Source: an uncultured Dehalococcoidia bacterium (GTDB lineage: Bacteria > Chloroflexota > Dehalococcoidia > Dehalococcoidales > UBA3254). From it: 11,786 nucleotides of DNA. Below the pieces are notes generated by a model that made no database searches, had not been told where the DNA came from, and was given only the letters and a program-made list of their open reading frames with translations. Shown one piece after another: positions 1-6,560 of this stretch (position 1 is its first letter; each line of letters opens with the position of its first letter). The position numbers and the translations under genes are program-made. Location of the stretch: NCBI GenBank assembly GCA_903890885.1, contig CAITCX010000131.1:1-11786 (forward strand), written 5' to 3'.

Positions 1-415
1 GCGTTTTCGAGATGTCCTTGCGGTGCAGTTCAGGAATACCGTAAACAGCTTTCTTAAGCAGATCGGGAGAAGTGTGAGCATGTCCGTACCAGCGCTGCCA
101 CTCTGCTGTATCTTTTAACCGAAAATCGCCGCTCATATCCACTACTTTCAGGCCGCGCTCAATTAAGGGGATTATCTCGGCGGCGCTTTCACCGTGAGGC
201 ATTGCAGAAAAGGCCAATTCTACATCGCCTAATTTGGGCTCGATAGTCATATTTAAACCGGCCAAATGCGGAAAAAACTTGCCAAGCTTTTGGCCTGCAG
301 CACTGCGGCCGGTCACGGACACCAGCTCTATTCCAGGATGACGGCATAACAAACGGGCTAGCTCAATTCCAACATAACCCGTGACATTGATGATACCTAC
401 TCTGGTCTTACTCAT
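1..415 (-). CDS. argC: N-acetyl-gamma-glutamyl-phosphate reductase, 5' part (C-terminus outside window)
   Basis: ArgC catalyses the NADPH-dependent reduction of N-acetylglutamyl-5-phosphate to the semialdehyde, the third step of arginine synthesis in the cytoplasm. The visible 138 residues are the N-terminal NAD(P)-binding half. They contain a Rossmann loop at about residues 8-20 (INVTGYVGIEL), the SVTGRS segment, a SAMPHG motif, a D-M-S-G-D-F-R segment, and near the cut edge VYGIPELHR, the hallmark sequence just before the catalytic-cysteine region. The catalytic Cys (family motif GCYPT) lies beyond the window. The first Gly of the usual GATGYTG loop is Asn here, a variant I recall from Chloroflexota ArgC. 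The ATG start is supported by TAGGAG seven nt upstream. It is co-oriented with the malate-synthase-like gene 80 nt upstream, but probably has its own promoter in that gap. No other arg genes are in the window; they may follow beyond the left edge. Confidence 0.95.
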   Translation of the reverse strand, partial: MSKTRVGIINVTGYVGIELARLLCRHPGIELVSVTGRSAAGQKLGKFFPHLAGLNMTIEPKLGDVELAFSAMPHGESAAEIIPLIERGLKVVDMSGDFRLKDTAEWQRWYGHAHTSPDLLKKAVYGIPELHRKDISKT

Positions 416-442
416 GATAAACTCCTAGATTAGAATACCTAT

Positions 443-451
443 ATTTTACCA
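443..451 (-). promoter_or_regulatory. argC: Probable extended -10 promoter of argC
   Basis: Read on the minus strand this is TGGTAAAAT, an extended -10 element (TGn plus TAAAAT). It places a transcript start near 436 and a leader of about 20 nt that carries the TAGGAG ribosome site of argC. No good -35 hexamer is seen at 17 nt, which is common for extended -10 promoters. It lies in the 80-nt gap after the malate-synthase-like gene, where I see no terminator, so read-through from upstream is also possible. Confidence 0.45.
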
Positions 452-495
452 CAGAAGAGTAATGGAGCTCACGCCTTTGTCTTTAGTTTAAACAA

Positions 496-2193
496 TTAAA
501 AAGCATCTTCCTGGGATGTGATATTATCAAGTTGGGAATGGGTATATGAGCCCAGGCTGCGGAAGTCAAGGTCAAGGTAGTTCTTTATCCAGTAAAGGGC
601 TATTTTATATGATTTACGATAATTCTCTTCAGCCTTTTCAGGAGTTTCGCTCATAGCATAAGATATATTTTCCGGGTTCTTTAAGCGTAAAAGAATATCA
701 TCAAGCTCTTCTTTCAACAACCGTTTTATAAGTTTGGAATCATGTACCTGTCCGGTGACCGAGTCTTCCGCGGCGTGTCGCAAACGCTGGGCAATCTGGG
801 CTACTGAAATTCTGGCTGTGGCCAGGTCTTCCATCAAAGCCGGATGTACACCCGGTCTACCTGCCAGGCTATCGATTCCTTTAGCTCCCCGTCCATTCAA
901 CCATCCTTCGATGTATTCAAGCAGCATCCTGGCGTTGCGGCGAGTCCCTTCTAAAGTTATTTTTCCTTCCGGCACTTTTAACTGAATAGGGAAATTTTCC
1001 GGGATCTTCATTTCTGGCGACGGTTGCCAGCCGGACGAATATAACTCTTTGAAAGGTGCTGCTGCTGTCTTCATGTGGAAGACATGGGCGACCCAGCCGC
1101 GAATGAAACCTTGTTTAGCCTCCCATATCTTATCCGTTCGAATGCTTTCTCCGGCAATGCGGTTAACCTCAGCGTTTTTACTCGGAAGGGCTGTAGCCAT
1201 TCCTCCTATAGGTACGGCTCCATGTTTCAAACAAACTGCTACCAATCGCTTGAAGATATTGGCTAAAAATTCGGTGGATTTGATATCTATACCGAATCTA
1301 TCAGGCCAAACAGAATCTGGGTCAGTCATCACAAATTCCAGGATGCTGGCTTTAAAATCCCAGCGCGCAGCATTCAACCCGGCAGCATAGGGGCCCAAAG
1401 CATAGAGCATTTCTTCCATCTGGTACGCGGCGGGAAGAGATTCAATTAATATAATGGCGCGGATCGTGGCCAGTTTTAAAAAAGGCAATTTATCCAAGCT
1501 AAAATCAAAAAAATCCCTCCAAAAGAGGGTTTCTTCTGCAGACTCGAGTTTAGGTAAATAGAAATAGATTCCCTGTCCCCGTTCTGCCTGGGCTCTGCCT
1601 GCGAAAAACAAGGTAAACGCAGTAGATAAAATACAGGCAGGTATGGGTTTTGCATCAATCGTAACTTCTGGCTCATCAACGCTTAACCCCCTTTCTCGAT
1701 GCATGAAAAACGGTAATTCGCCATATGTGATCTTATAAAGTTTTGCCTTATCAGGGGAAAAGTAGGTTAGAGTACGATTAACTGCTCCTAAACGGTTCTG
1801 AGCTGCTTTTATCGTATCTGCCAGCTGATATCCTGCTGAATCCTCATCATCATCCAGGTAGCCTTCAGCCTGGGTGCCGTCTGAACCCGGATTTAGTGCA
1901 TTGATAAACATCGGAGTTACTGAAGCTGGCCCGGAAATCTCAATTCCCGGCTTCCGCAATTCATCTGGCACAGTTAGAACCTGCCAGGATTCCGTATTAA
2001 TTTTGGATTTCGGGATTTGGGGTAATACCCTTTGCTCTAAAGCAATTTTTAGTACTGCGGCTCGTTTCGATCGCAGTTCATATATACGTTGGGTAAATTT
2101 ATCGTGTAATGCCGTCAAGTATTCAGTAAATTCTGGGCTGAATAGGTCAGCAGTTCCCTCGACAGAAGAATATTTCAATCTTGAAGATGCCAT
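496..2193 (-). CDS. Malate synthase family protein (divergent, AceB-like)
   Basis: Malate synthases condense glyoxylate with acetyl-CoA to malate on a Mg2+-dependent TIM barrel. This 565-residue protein has the length and core motifs of the A-type enzymes: INALNPGS near 97-104, HRERG at 165-169, YLPKLES at 212-218, IESLPAAYQMEEMLY at 250-264, LNAARWDF at 273-280, GGMATALPSKNAEVN at 330-344, GWVAH at 366-370 and ALMEDLATARIS at 452-463. Catalytic candidates are retained: Arg168, Mg ligands Glu251 and Asp279, and base Asp456. The E-to-D spacing of 28 equals that of Glu427/Asp455 in malate synthase G. Substitutions near the site are notable: the usual NCGRWDY is NAARWDF and the usual EDAATAEIS is EDLATARIS. 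The C-terminal domain (about 470-565) is rich in charged helices and looks unlike typical AceB. The ATG has only a weak AAGAAA ribosome site. No isocitrate lyase is nearby, so both the glyoxylate cycle and glyoxylate as substrate are unproven. Confidence 0.85.
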   Translation of the reverse strand: MASSRLKYSSVEGTADLFSPEFTEYLTALHDKFTQRIYELRSKRAAVLKIALEQRVLPQIPKSKINTESWQVLTVPDELRKPGIEISGPASVTPMFINALNPGSDGTQAEGYLDDDEDSAGYQLADTIKAAQNRLGAVNRTLTYFSPDKAKLYKITYGELPFFMHRERGLSVDEPEVTIDAKPIPACILSTAFTLFFAGRAQAERGQGIYFYLPKLESAEETLFWRDFFDFSLDKLPFLKLATIRAIILIESLPAAYQMEEMLYALGPYAAGLNAARWDFKASILEFVMTDPDSVWPDRFGIDIKSTEFLANIFKRLVAVCLKHGAVPIGGMATALPSKNAEVNRIAGESIRTDKIWEAKQGFIRGWVAHVFHMKTAAAPFKELYSSGWQPSPEMKIPENFPIQLKVPEGKITLEGTRRNARMLLEYIEGWLNGRGAKGIDSLAGRPGVHPALMEDLATARISVAQIAQRLRHAAEDSVTGQVHDSKLIKRLLKEELDDILLRLKNPENISYAMSETPEKAEENYRKSYKIALYWIKNYLDLDFRSLGSYTHSQLDNITSQEDAF

Positions 2194-2221
2194 ATTTGTT
2201 TCTTAACTTTTAGCCAAACTC

Positions 2222-2227
2222 TATTTA
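2222..2227 (-). promoter_or_regulatory. Possible -10 box for the malate-synthase-like gene
   Basis: On the minus strand TAAATA lies 28 nt before the ATG at 2193, with a poor -35 candidate (TTACGT) 18 nt upstream. It follows directly after a terminator-like hairpin, so a separate promoter is expected somewhere in this 89-nt gap. The motif itself is weak in this AT-rich sequence. Confidence 0.25.
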
Positions 2228-2253
2228 GCGTGTATTTGCGAATTGACGTAACG

Positions 2254-2277
2254 AAAAAATACTATTAGAGTAATAGT
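2254..2277 (-). terminator. AT-rich terminator-like hairpin after the FAD oxidoreductase gene
   Basis: On the minus strand a perfect 7-bp inverted repeat (ACTATTA, loop CTC, TAATAGT) is followed after one A by six T residues. It begins 5 nt after the TGA stop at 2283-2285. Position and U-tract fit a Rho-independent terminator, but the stem has only one G-C pair and would be weak. It may separate the oxidoreductase transcript from the malate-synthase-like gene only partially. Confidence 0.45.
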
Positions 2278-2282
2278 GTTGG

Positions 2283-3782
2283 TCAGGCGGTAGTGACTTT
2301 GAATTTCCGCTTATCGCGTTTACAGAGTACCTGAACAACATGGTTACCAGAGATCAATCCGGAAGGCAATCCACCGCCAGGCATTACCCACTGGCCAGCC
2401 ATGTAGAAATTATCCAGGCCGGGTAACGTCTTTTTCATCTGCAACATCATATTGTCTGGTGTCATTAAAAATCCTTCACAGGAACCCTGCCAGTTGCCGG
2501 TATAGCGGTAGAAAGTAACAGGGGTGGCCACATCCCACATTTCCAGTTGTTTCGAAAAGCCAGGAAAGCGCTTGTTTAACGCTGAGACCACCGCTGCTGC
2601 GATTCTTTCTTTCTCAGCTTTGTAACGGGCAGTATCTTGACTCAACTCCTGCCAGTACGCGAAATCTGATTCAAACATGACTTCTAAGGTGGTTTTACCC
2701 TCCGGGGCAAAGGACGGGTCGAAATTATAGATACGCACGTTGAGGTGTTTGTGTTCTTTATTGTCAATAGTAATTGCTTTTTCCAGCGGGATAATAAGGC
2801 CGGAAACCATTTGCGGCAGATCGGTGAAAGTGCGTTTTACACCCAGGCCTATAAAGACCAGCGGCTTGAAAAGGGGCATTTCATAGTATTTTTCGACCGT
2901 CTGATCCATGAATTTGCCTTCCAGCATTTCCCAGATGGTGGCGTGCCCGTCTGCCGCGGAAATAATATAATCCGCCTTGTATTCACTGCCGTTAGTCAGT
3001 TTTATGCCAACCGCCCGGCCGTTTTCTACCAGGATTTTCTCCACTCCAGACTTATAATTAACCTTGCCGCCCAGTTCGCAATAACGTTTTTCCATATTAA
3101 GGGCCAGTTCCAGTGAACCTCCGATAACATAACCGGCATTTTTGGTGTGGAGCCATCCGAGTGTCATGAGAATAAATACTGATGAAAATTCCGGGGGCCA
3201 GAAAAGCAGCCAGGATTCTCTCAGCAAAGGATTTTGAAATCGTCCCGCGAATTCCTTTATGCTCAGCTTTCCCCATTTCTTGAACTCGCGCATATAAGGG
3301 GCCATCCTGGTCATCATCTTCAGGCCGTCCAGGGGACTATAAAGCTCAGGGGCTTTATCTGCCGGCAAATCCAGCTCGGAAAAGAAGCGGACTGCTGCGC
3401 TGAACTCGTCTATAAAAGCAGAATCTTCAGGTGCGATCTCTTTGAAGTGGGCCGCCAGACGATCTATGTCGGAATAAATCGTCACCGATTTGCCGTCAGC
3501 AGTTTCGTATCGGTTAAAGCATTCCATATCTATGACGTTTTTATCTTTAAGGGCTCCCACCTCTTGCCACATGTGGTAGTAACTGGATTTAGGGGATGAG
3601 CCAACCAACCAGTGCAGACAGCCGTCAATGTAATAACCTTTACGTTCCCAGGTGGTACACAGACCTCCCGGCTTGATGCCCATTTCAAAGATCTGGGTTT
3701 TATAGCCATTCATCTGGGCATAAATGCCGGTGGAAAGTCCGGCCACACCTGCACCTATAATGATGGCGGATTTTTCTGTCAT
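2283..3782 (-). CDS. Phytoene dehydrogenase-like NAD(P)/FAD oxidoreductase (COG1233 type)
   Basis: This is a flavoprotein of the CrtI / carotenoid desaturase-retinol saturase superfamily, which oxidises, reduces or isomerises long polyene or isoprenoid substrates; the actual substrate is unknown. With the chosen start it has 499 residues, typical of the family. The N-terminal FAD fold shows GAGVAG at residues 10-15 with the ribose-binding Glu33, then PGGLC at 38-42. The C-terminal FAD/substrate motif is at about 455-482, including NFYMAGQW, then PGGGLPSGLISG. I chose the ATG at 3782 because AGGAGG lies exactly seven nt upstream and the Rossmann strand starts a few residues in. The frame is open 81 nt further upstream to 3863, but that part contains a promoter and hairpin. 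No phytoene synthase or other carotenoid gene is visible. It lies 98 nt after a nitroreductase gene and is followed by a terminator-like hairpin. The membrane-surface role common in the family is an inference only. Confidence 0.88.
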   Translation of the reverse strand: MTEKSAIIIGAGVAGLSTGIYAQMNGYKTQIFEMGIKPGGLCTTWERKGYYIDGCLHWLVGSSPKSSYYHMWQEVGALKDKNVIDMECFNRYETADGKSVTIYSDIDRLAAHFKEIAPEDSAFIDEFSAAVRFFSELDLPADKAPELYSPLDGLKMMTRMAPYMREFKKWGKLSIKEFAGRFQNPLLRESWLLFWPPEFSSVFILMTLGWLHTKNAGYVIGGSLELALNMEKRYCELGGKVNYKSGVEKILVENGRAVGIKLTNGSEYKADYIISAADGHATIWEMLEGKFMDQTVEKYYEMPLFKPLVFIGLGVKRTFTDLPQMVSGLIIPLEKAITIDNKEHKHLNVRIYNFDPSFAPEGKTTLEVMFESDFAYWQELSQDTARYKAEKERIAAAVVSALNKRFPGFSKQLEMWDVATPVTFYRYTGNWQGSCEGFLMTPDNMMLQMKKTLPGLDNFYMAGQWVMPGGGLPSGLISGNHVVQVLCKRDKRKFKVTTA

Positions 3783-3801
3783 GACCGAGCCTCCTGAAAA
3801 A

Positions 3802-3817
3802 TGCAGGTGGACCTGCA
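3802..3817 (-). promoter_or_regulatory. Leader hairpin plus U5: possible attenuator, terminator or operator
   Basis: A perfect inverted repeat, TGCAGGT / ACCTGCA around two central bases, lies between the putative transcript start and the AGGAGG site of the FAD oxidoreductase. As minus-strand RNA it can form a stem of six G-C-rich pairs (seven with a G-U pair) with a four-base loop, followed immediately by UUUUU (3797-3801). It could end transcripts coming from the nitroreductase gene, whose stop is at 3881, act as an attenuator of its own leader, or be a dimeric repressor site as DNA. Sequence alone does not separate these. Confidence 0.5.
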
Positions 3818-3834
3818 CATAACTTACTTCCTGT

Positions 3835-3863
3835 ACTTTACGAGAATTTGTGTTCAGATTCAA
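3835..3863 (-). promoter_or_regulatory. Sigma-70-like promoter of the FAD oxidoreductase gene
   Basis: On the minus strand TTGAAT (3858-3863) and TAAAGT (3835-3840) are separated by exactly 17 nt, each matching four of six consensus bases. The predicted start near 3828 gives a leader of about 46 nt that carries the hairpin at 3802-3817 and then the AGGAGG ribosome site. It lies just downstream of the nitroreductase stop codon. Confidence 0.45.
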
Positions 3864-3880
3864 GTAGCTAAGGGCTAATA

Positions 3881-4672
3881 TTAATAACTAAAGCGGGCTA
3901 TTAAGGGTGGGTCTAGAAATGTCCATTTGCCGCGAACGTTACTATTTAGGGCCGAAATCTCTATGTGCAGCATGGCAATGCCGCAATCCAGCCTTTTCGA
4001 AACCTTGAAGTCCAGTTTGCCAGGATCGTTAGCAAGGGTTATGGAATTGTCCTGAATAGTGAACATCCAGGGTTGGCGGTTAGTCGCCGATGGGGCTATT
4101 CTAGCAGCTTCCAGAGCAGGTTTTATCCAGGGTTGCCAGTCTTTTTCGGGAAGCCCGCTTACTAATTCAGTTAATGGTTTGCGTTTGCGGTTCCTGGCAA
4201 ATCCTTTTAGGGCTTTCTCCCCCAGAGTTTTTTCGAAAGGAGAATAACCAAGCGGAGAGACAGCCAGAACACTTTCAAAGGAGGCCAGATGCAATTGCTG
4301 CGCTGCTGCCGCAGGATTGAAGAAACCGGCTACCCAGCAGGTCCCCACTCCCAGGGCAGTAGCTTCCAGAATTACGCCTTCTCCTGTGTATCCTACTGCT
4401 TCCTGTACGTGAGGTTGTCTTATGTCTCCGATGAAGGCCAGAGTAGCGGTTGGATTGCGGATGAAACCATAAGAGCCGAAGATAAAATTAAAGATTTTGT
4501 CCGGCCTCTCGGTAATAAGTTCTACACGGGCTTCAGGAAAGGGACGAAATTCCTCACAGGTCAGTTTTAGGTTTGACAGGATTTCGGCAGAAAGCGGCTG
4601 AAATGAGTTAAATTGGCGTCTGGACTCCCGAGTGCCTATGGCTGGGTACCAGCTGGCAAAGGGTATTTTCAT
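3881..4672 (-). CDS. TM1586-type nitroreductase family flavoprotein
   Basis: Nitroreductase-fold proteins bind FMN and carry out NAD(P)H-dependent reductions or related flavin chemistry. This 263-residue protein fits the TM1586 branch (Pfam PF14512), in which two half-domains lie in one chain. Visible marks are TRESRRQF at 14-21 (FMN phosphate side), the helix EGVILEATALGVGTCWVAGF at 98-117, GYSPFEK at 142-148 followed by the basic run RNRKRKP at 160-166, and ARIAPSATNRQPW at 190-202, the family signature. I chose the ATG at 4672, which has TGGAG eight nt upstream. A TTG further up at 4705 lacks a ribosome site. It begins 38 nt after the radical SAM gene and is likely co-transcribed with it. 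The substrate is unknown; possible roles include reducing an intermediate made by its radical SAM or CrtI-like neighbours. There is no signal peptide or membrane segment. Confidence 0.85.
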   Translation of the reverse strand: MKIPFASWYPAIGTRESRRQFNSFQPLSAEILSNLKLTCEEFRPFPEARVELITERPDKIFNFIFGSYGFIRNPTATLAFIGDIRQPHVQEAVGYTGEGVILEATALGVGTCWVAGFFNPAAAAQQLHLASFESVLAVSPLGYSPFEKTLGEKALKGFARNRKRKPLTELVSGLPEKDWQPWIKPALEAARIAPSATNRQPWMFTIQDNSITLANDPGKLDFKVSKRLDCGIAMLHIEISALNSNVRGKWTFLDPPLIARFSY

Positions 4673-4710
4673 TTTCAGTACTCCATATCTGGAAGCTTTC
4701 CCCAAAATAT

Positions 4711-5961
4711 CTAGATCTGATTTTCAATGCTGATCTCTCTAAGGGTATTAAGGCCTGTAAAAAACTCACGCATCATGACGCTTATTATGTACATGCCGCG
4801 GCGATTGACCCGGATTTCATCAGCGGTCTCGCTGATTGCGCCGACCAGCTTCAAAAGCCTGAGTTCAGTACCCAGTTTCTGGTAAATATCAGCGCCGAAC
4901 TGTTGTTTGAACTGTACCTTATTGATTTTGGTTCCAAAGAGTTTGGTTAGCAGGTAGTATTGGTAATATTCTTTTTCCGATAGATTGCGCCGGCGGGCTA
5001 TCGGGAGTCGGTCTTTCTTCAGATTCTCCGCGTACTTTTCCAGAGAAAACGAGTTTACATAAAATATACCGTTTATTAAGCTGACTGATCCGGCACCGAT
5101 ACCGACATAGTCGGCGTAATTTACAATATATTCATCTATCATTCTTTCGCCTTTAGAGAAGCACCAGACAGTGGAAGCTTGATAACCCTGATCGTAGATT
5201 TCCCGCAAGATTGAATTATAGTACCGTTTTTCGCGAGAGTTATCTACCTTAGCAAACCGGCGTTCCAATGCGCTCTTTTTATGGGGCGAGGGCATGAGGG
5301 GATAAAAGGTCACCTGATTTATATCCATTTCTTTAAAGAGTTTGATATCGGAGCAGAACTTCTCCAGGGTTTGGAAAGGAAAGTTAAAGATTAAGTCTAT
5401 ATTGACAGTTTCGAATTGACCTAGTGCCAATCCGATTTTTTGTTTGGCTTCTACAGCCGTACATAACGTCCTGCCCATGGATTTTAACATGCCTTCATCG
5501 AAGCTCTGCACTCCCAATGAGAGGCGGTTGATACCGGCCTTTTTTAGTGTGGCTACCATCTCAGGTGTAATTTCTTGCGGAGTGGTTTCGAGTGAGATAT
5601 TCCTGACCTCAAATTTTTCTTTTAAATAGGAAATGAAGGATAACAGTTCTTCCATCAAAATAGTTGGGGTGCCGCCGCCAAAATAAAAATCCGAAAATGA
5701 GAAACCCTTTTGAATGTAGATATCCAGTTCATGTCTCAGGTGAATGAAGTACTCTCGAGCCTTTTCGGCATTGAAAAGATATCTATTAAAACAGCAAAAT
5801 GGGCATAGCTTGCGGCAAAAGGGAATGTGAATGTATAACGAAAGCTGCTGCCCCGGACGTAAAATGCTACTGCTAATTAAGGAGTCATCCACTTCGTCAG
5901 ACAGCTTGAGGAATTTACGTCCTTCCCTCCGTGTAATATACCCCGCAATCTCAGGAATCAA
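4711..5961 (-). CDS. HemN/HemW-like radical SAM protein
   Basis: This is a cytoplasmic radical SAM enzyme of the coproporphyrinogen III dehydrogenase (HemN) superfamily, which also contains HemW heme chaperones, heme-opening ChuW/HutW enzymes and class C methylases. In 416 residues it shows YIHIPFC with the cluster motif C-x3-C-x2-C at Cys49, Cys53 and Cys56 plus an adjacent Cys57, GGGTP at 95-99 (SAM binding), LETTPQEIT at 124-132, RLSLGVQSFDE at 146-156, and DLIFNFPFQT at 189-198. The C-terminal HemN-type domain (about 280-400) is present. HemN normally has CxC after the third Cys and HemW has CDF; this one has CCFN, so it is neither clear class. The start is inferred as TTG at 5961, since GGGAGGGAG lies six nt upstream. 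A TTG at 5982 has no ribosome site, and there is no early in-frame ATG. It follows pth after 29 nt, probably in the ligA-pth transcript. True heme synthesis is unproven: no other hem gene is in the window. Confidence 0.85.
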   Translation of the reverse strand: MIPEIAGYITRREGRKFLKLSDEVDDSLISSSILRPGQQLSLYIHIPFCRKLCPFCCFNRYLFNAEKAREYFIHLRHELDIYIQKGFSFSDFYFGGGTPTILMEELLSFISYLKEKFEVRNISLETTPQEITPEMVATLKKAGINRLSLGVQSFDEGMLKSMGRTLCTAVEAKQKIGLALGQFETVNIDLIFNFPFQTLEKFCSDIKLFKEMDINQVTFYPLMPSPHKKSALERRFAKVDNSREKRYYNSILREIYDQGYQASTVWCFSKGERMIDEYIVNYADYVGIGAGSVSLINGIFYVNSFSLEKYAENLKKDRLPIARRRNLSEKEYYQYYLLTKLFGTKINKVQFKQQFGADIYQKLGTELRLLKLVGAISETADEIRVNRRGMYIISVMMREFFTGLNTLREISIENQI

Positions 5962-5990
5962 ATAATTCTCCCTCCCATGCAAGGAGTAGT

Positions 5991-6560
5991 CTAATTGAAC
6001 TTGTTCATGGCTGTGGTCAGGTCTTCGGTCAAGAGGCAGACGACCGCTTCACCTACTTTGCGGGTAATCTCGTCCACCAGTTTAAGGTCTTCACCCTCAA
6101 AGTCTCCCAGTACATAATCCACAATGGTTTCTTCTGCAATATTTCCGGTCTGAGGGCGGCTGATTCCGATGCGGATGCGTGTGAAATCCTGGGTGCCTAA
6201 CGAACCAATGATGGACTTGATACCGTTATGGCCCCCCGCGCTGCTTCCCTGTTTGATGCGGATTTTTCCCAGGGACAAGTCCAGATCGTCATGAATCACG
6301 ATCAAATCATCGGGTGTAAGTTTGTATTTTTCCAGCAGATTTATCACGGAAATTCCGCTGGCATTCATATAGGTCTGGGGTTTGGCTAAAACTACCTGTG
6401 TTGAGGAGATACTTCCTGTGCCAACTCGTGCCTTGCCCTGCTTTTTGTCCAGGTTGATGTGGTGCTGCCTGGCTACATGGTTGATACAAAGAAAGCCAAT
6501 ATTATGGCGGTTAGCAGAATATTCTTTTCCGGGATTGCCAAGCCCAACGATCAATTTCAT
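5991..6560 (-). CDS. pth: Peptidyl-tRNA hydrolase
   Basis: Pth cleaves the ester bond of peptidyl-tRNAs released from stalled ribosomes and so recycles tRNA in the cytoplasm. The 189 residues match the usual bacterial length of about 190. All expected active-site positions are present: Asn9 in VGLGNPG, catalytic His19 in NRHNIGF, Asn66 in PQTYMNASG, Asp91 in HDDLD and Asn112 in GGHNGIKS. The later FTRIRIGI and DYVLGDF segments are also typical. Its ATG overlaps the ligA stop as ATGA. There is no strong ribosome site, which suggests translational coupling to ligA. It lies 29 nt before the radical SAM gene on the same strand. Nothing appears abnormal. Confidence 0.97.
   Translation of the reverse strand: MKLIVGLGNPGKEYSANRHNIGFLCINHVARQHHINLDKKQGKARVGTGSISSTQVVLAKPQTYMNASGISVINLLEKYKLTPDDLIVIHDDLDLSLGKIRIKQGSSAGGHNGIKSIIGSLGTQDFTRIRIGISRPQTGNIAEETIVDYVLGDFEGEDLKLVDEITRKVGEAVVCLLTEDLTTAMNKFN

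Noticed and set aside
483..492. GTTTAAAC palindrome between the malate-synthase-like gene and argC, considered as a terminator or operator.
   Set aside because: It is an eight-base AT-rich self-complementary word without loop, stem G-C pairs or U-tract; nothing supports a function.
734..2206. Several plus-strand open frames of 63-113 codons antisense to the malate-synthase-like gene.
   Set aside because: They mirror a gene with clear family motifs, contain no recognisable domain and lack ribosome sites; they are frame shadows.
2745..3599. Plus-strand open frames of 121-123 codons opposite the FAD oxidoreductase.
   Set aside because: Their composition looks like reverse-frame translation and no motif is visible; the minus-strand gene has full family motifs.
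3783..3863. 27-residue N-terminal extension of the FAD oxidoreductase from a TTG at 3863.
   Set aside because: The ATG at 3782 has an ideal AGGAGG at seven nt and the Rossmann strand follows at once. The extension covers a promoter and hairpin.
4673..4705. 11-residue extension of the nitroreductase from a TTG.
   Set aside because: There is no ribosome site before the TTG, while the ATG at 4672 has TGGAG eight nt upstream.
4711..5961. Calling the radical SAM gene hemN, a heme biosynthesis enzyme.
   Set aside because: The cysteine motif does not match HemN (CxC missing), no other heme genes are visible, and the superfamily holds several different functions.
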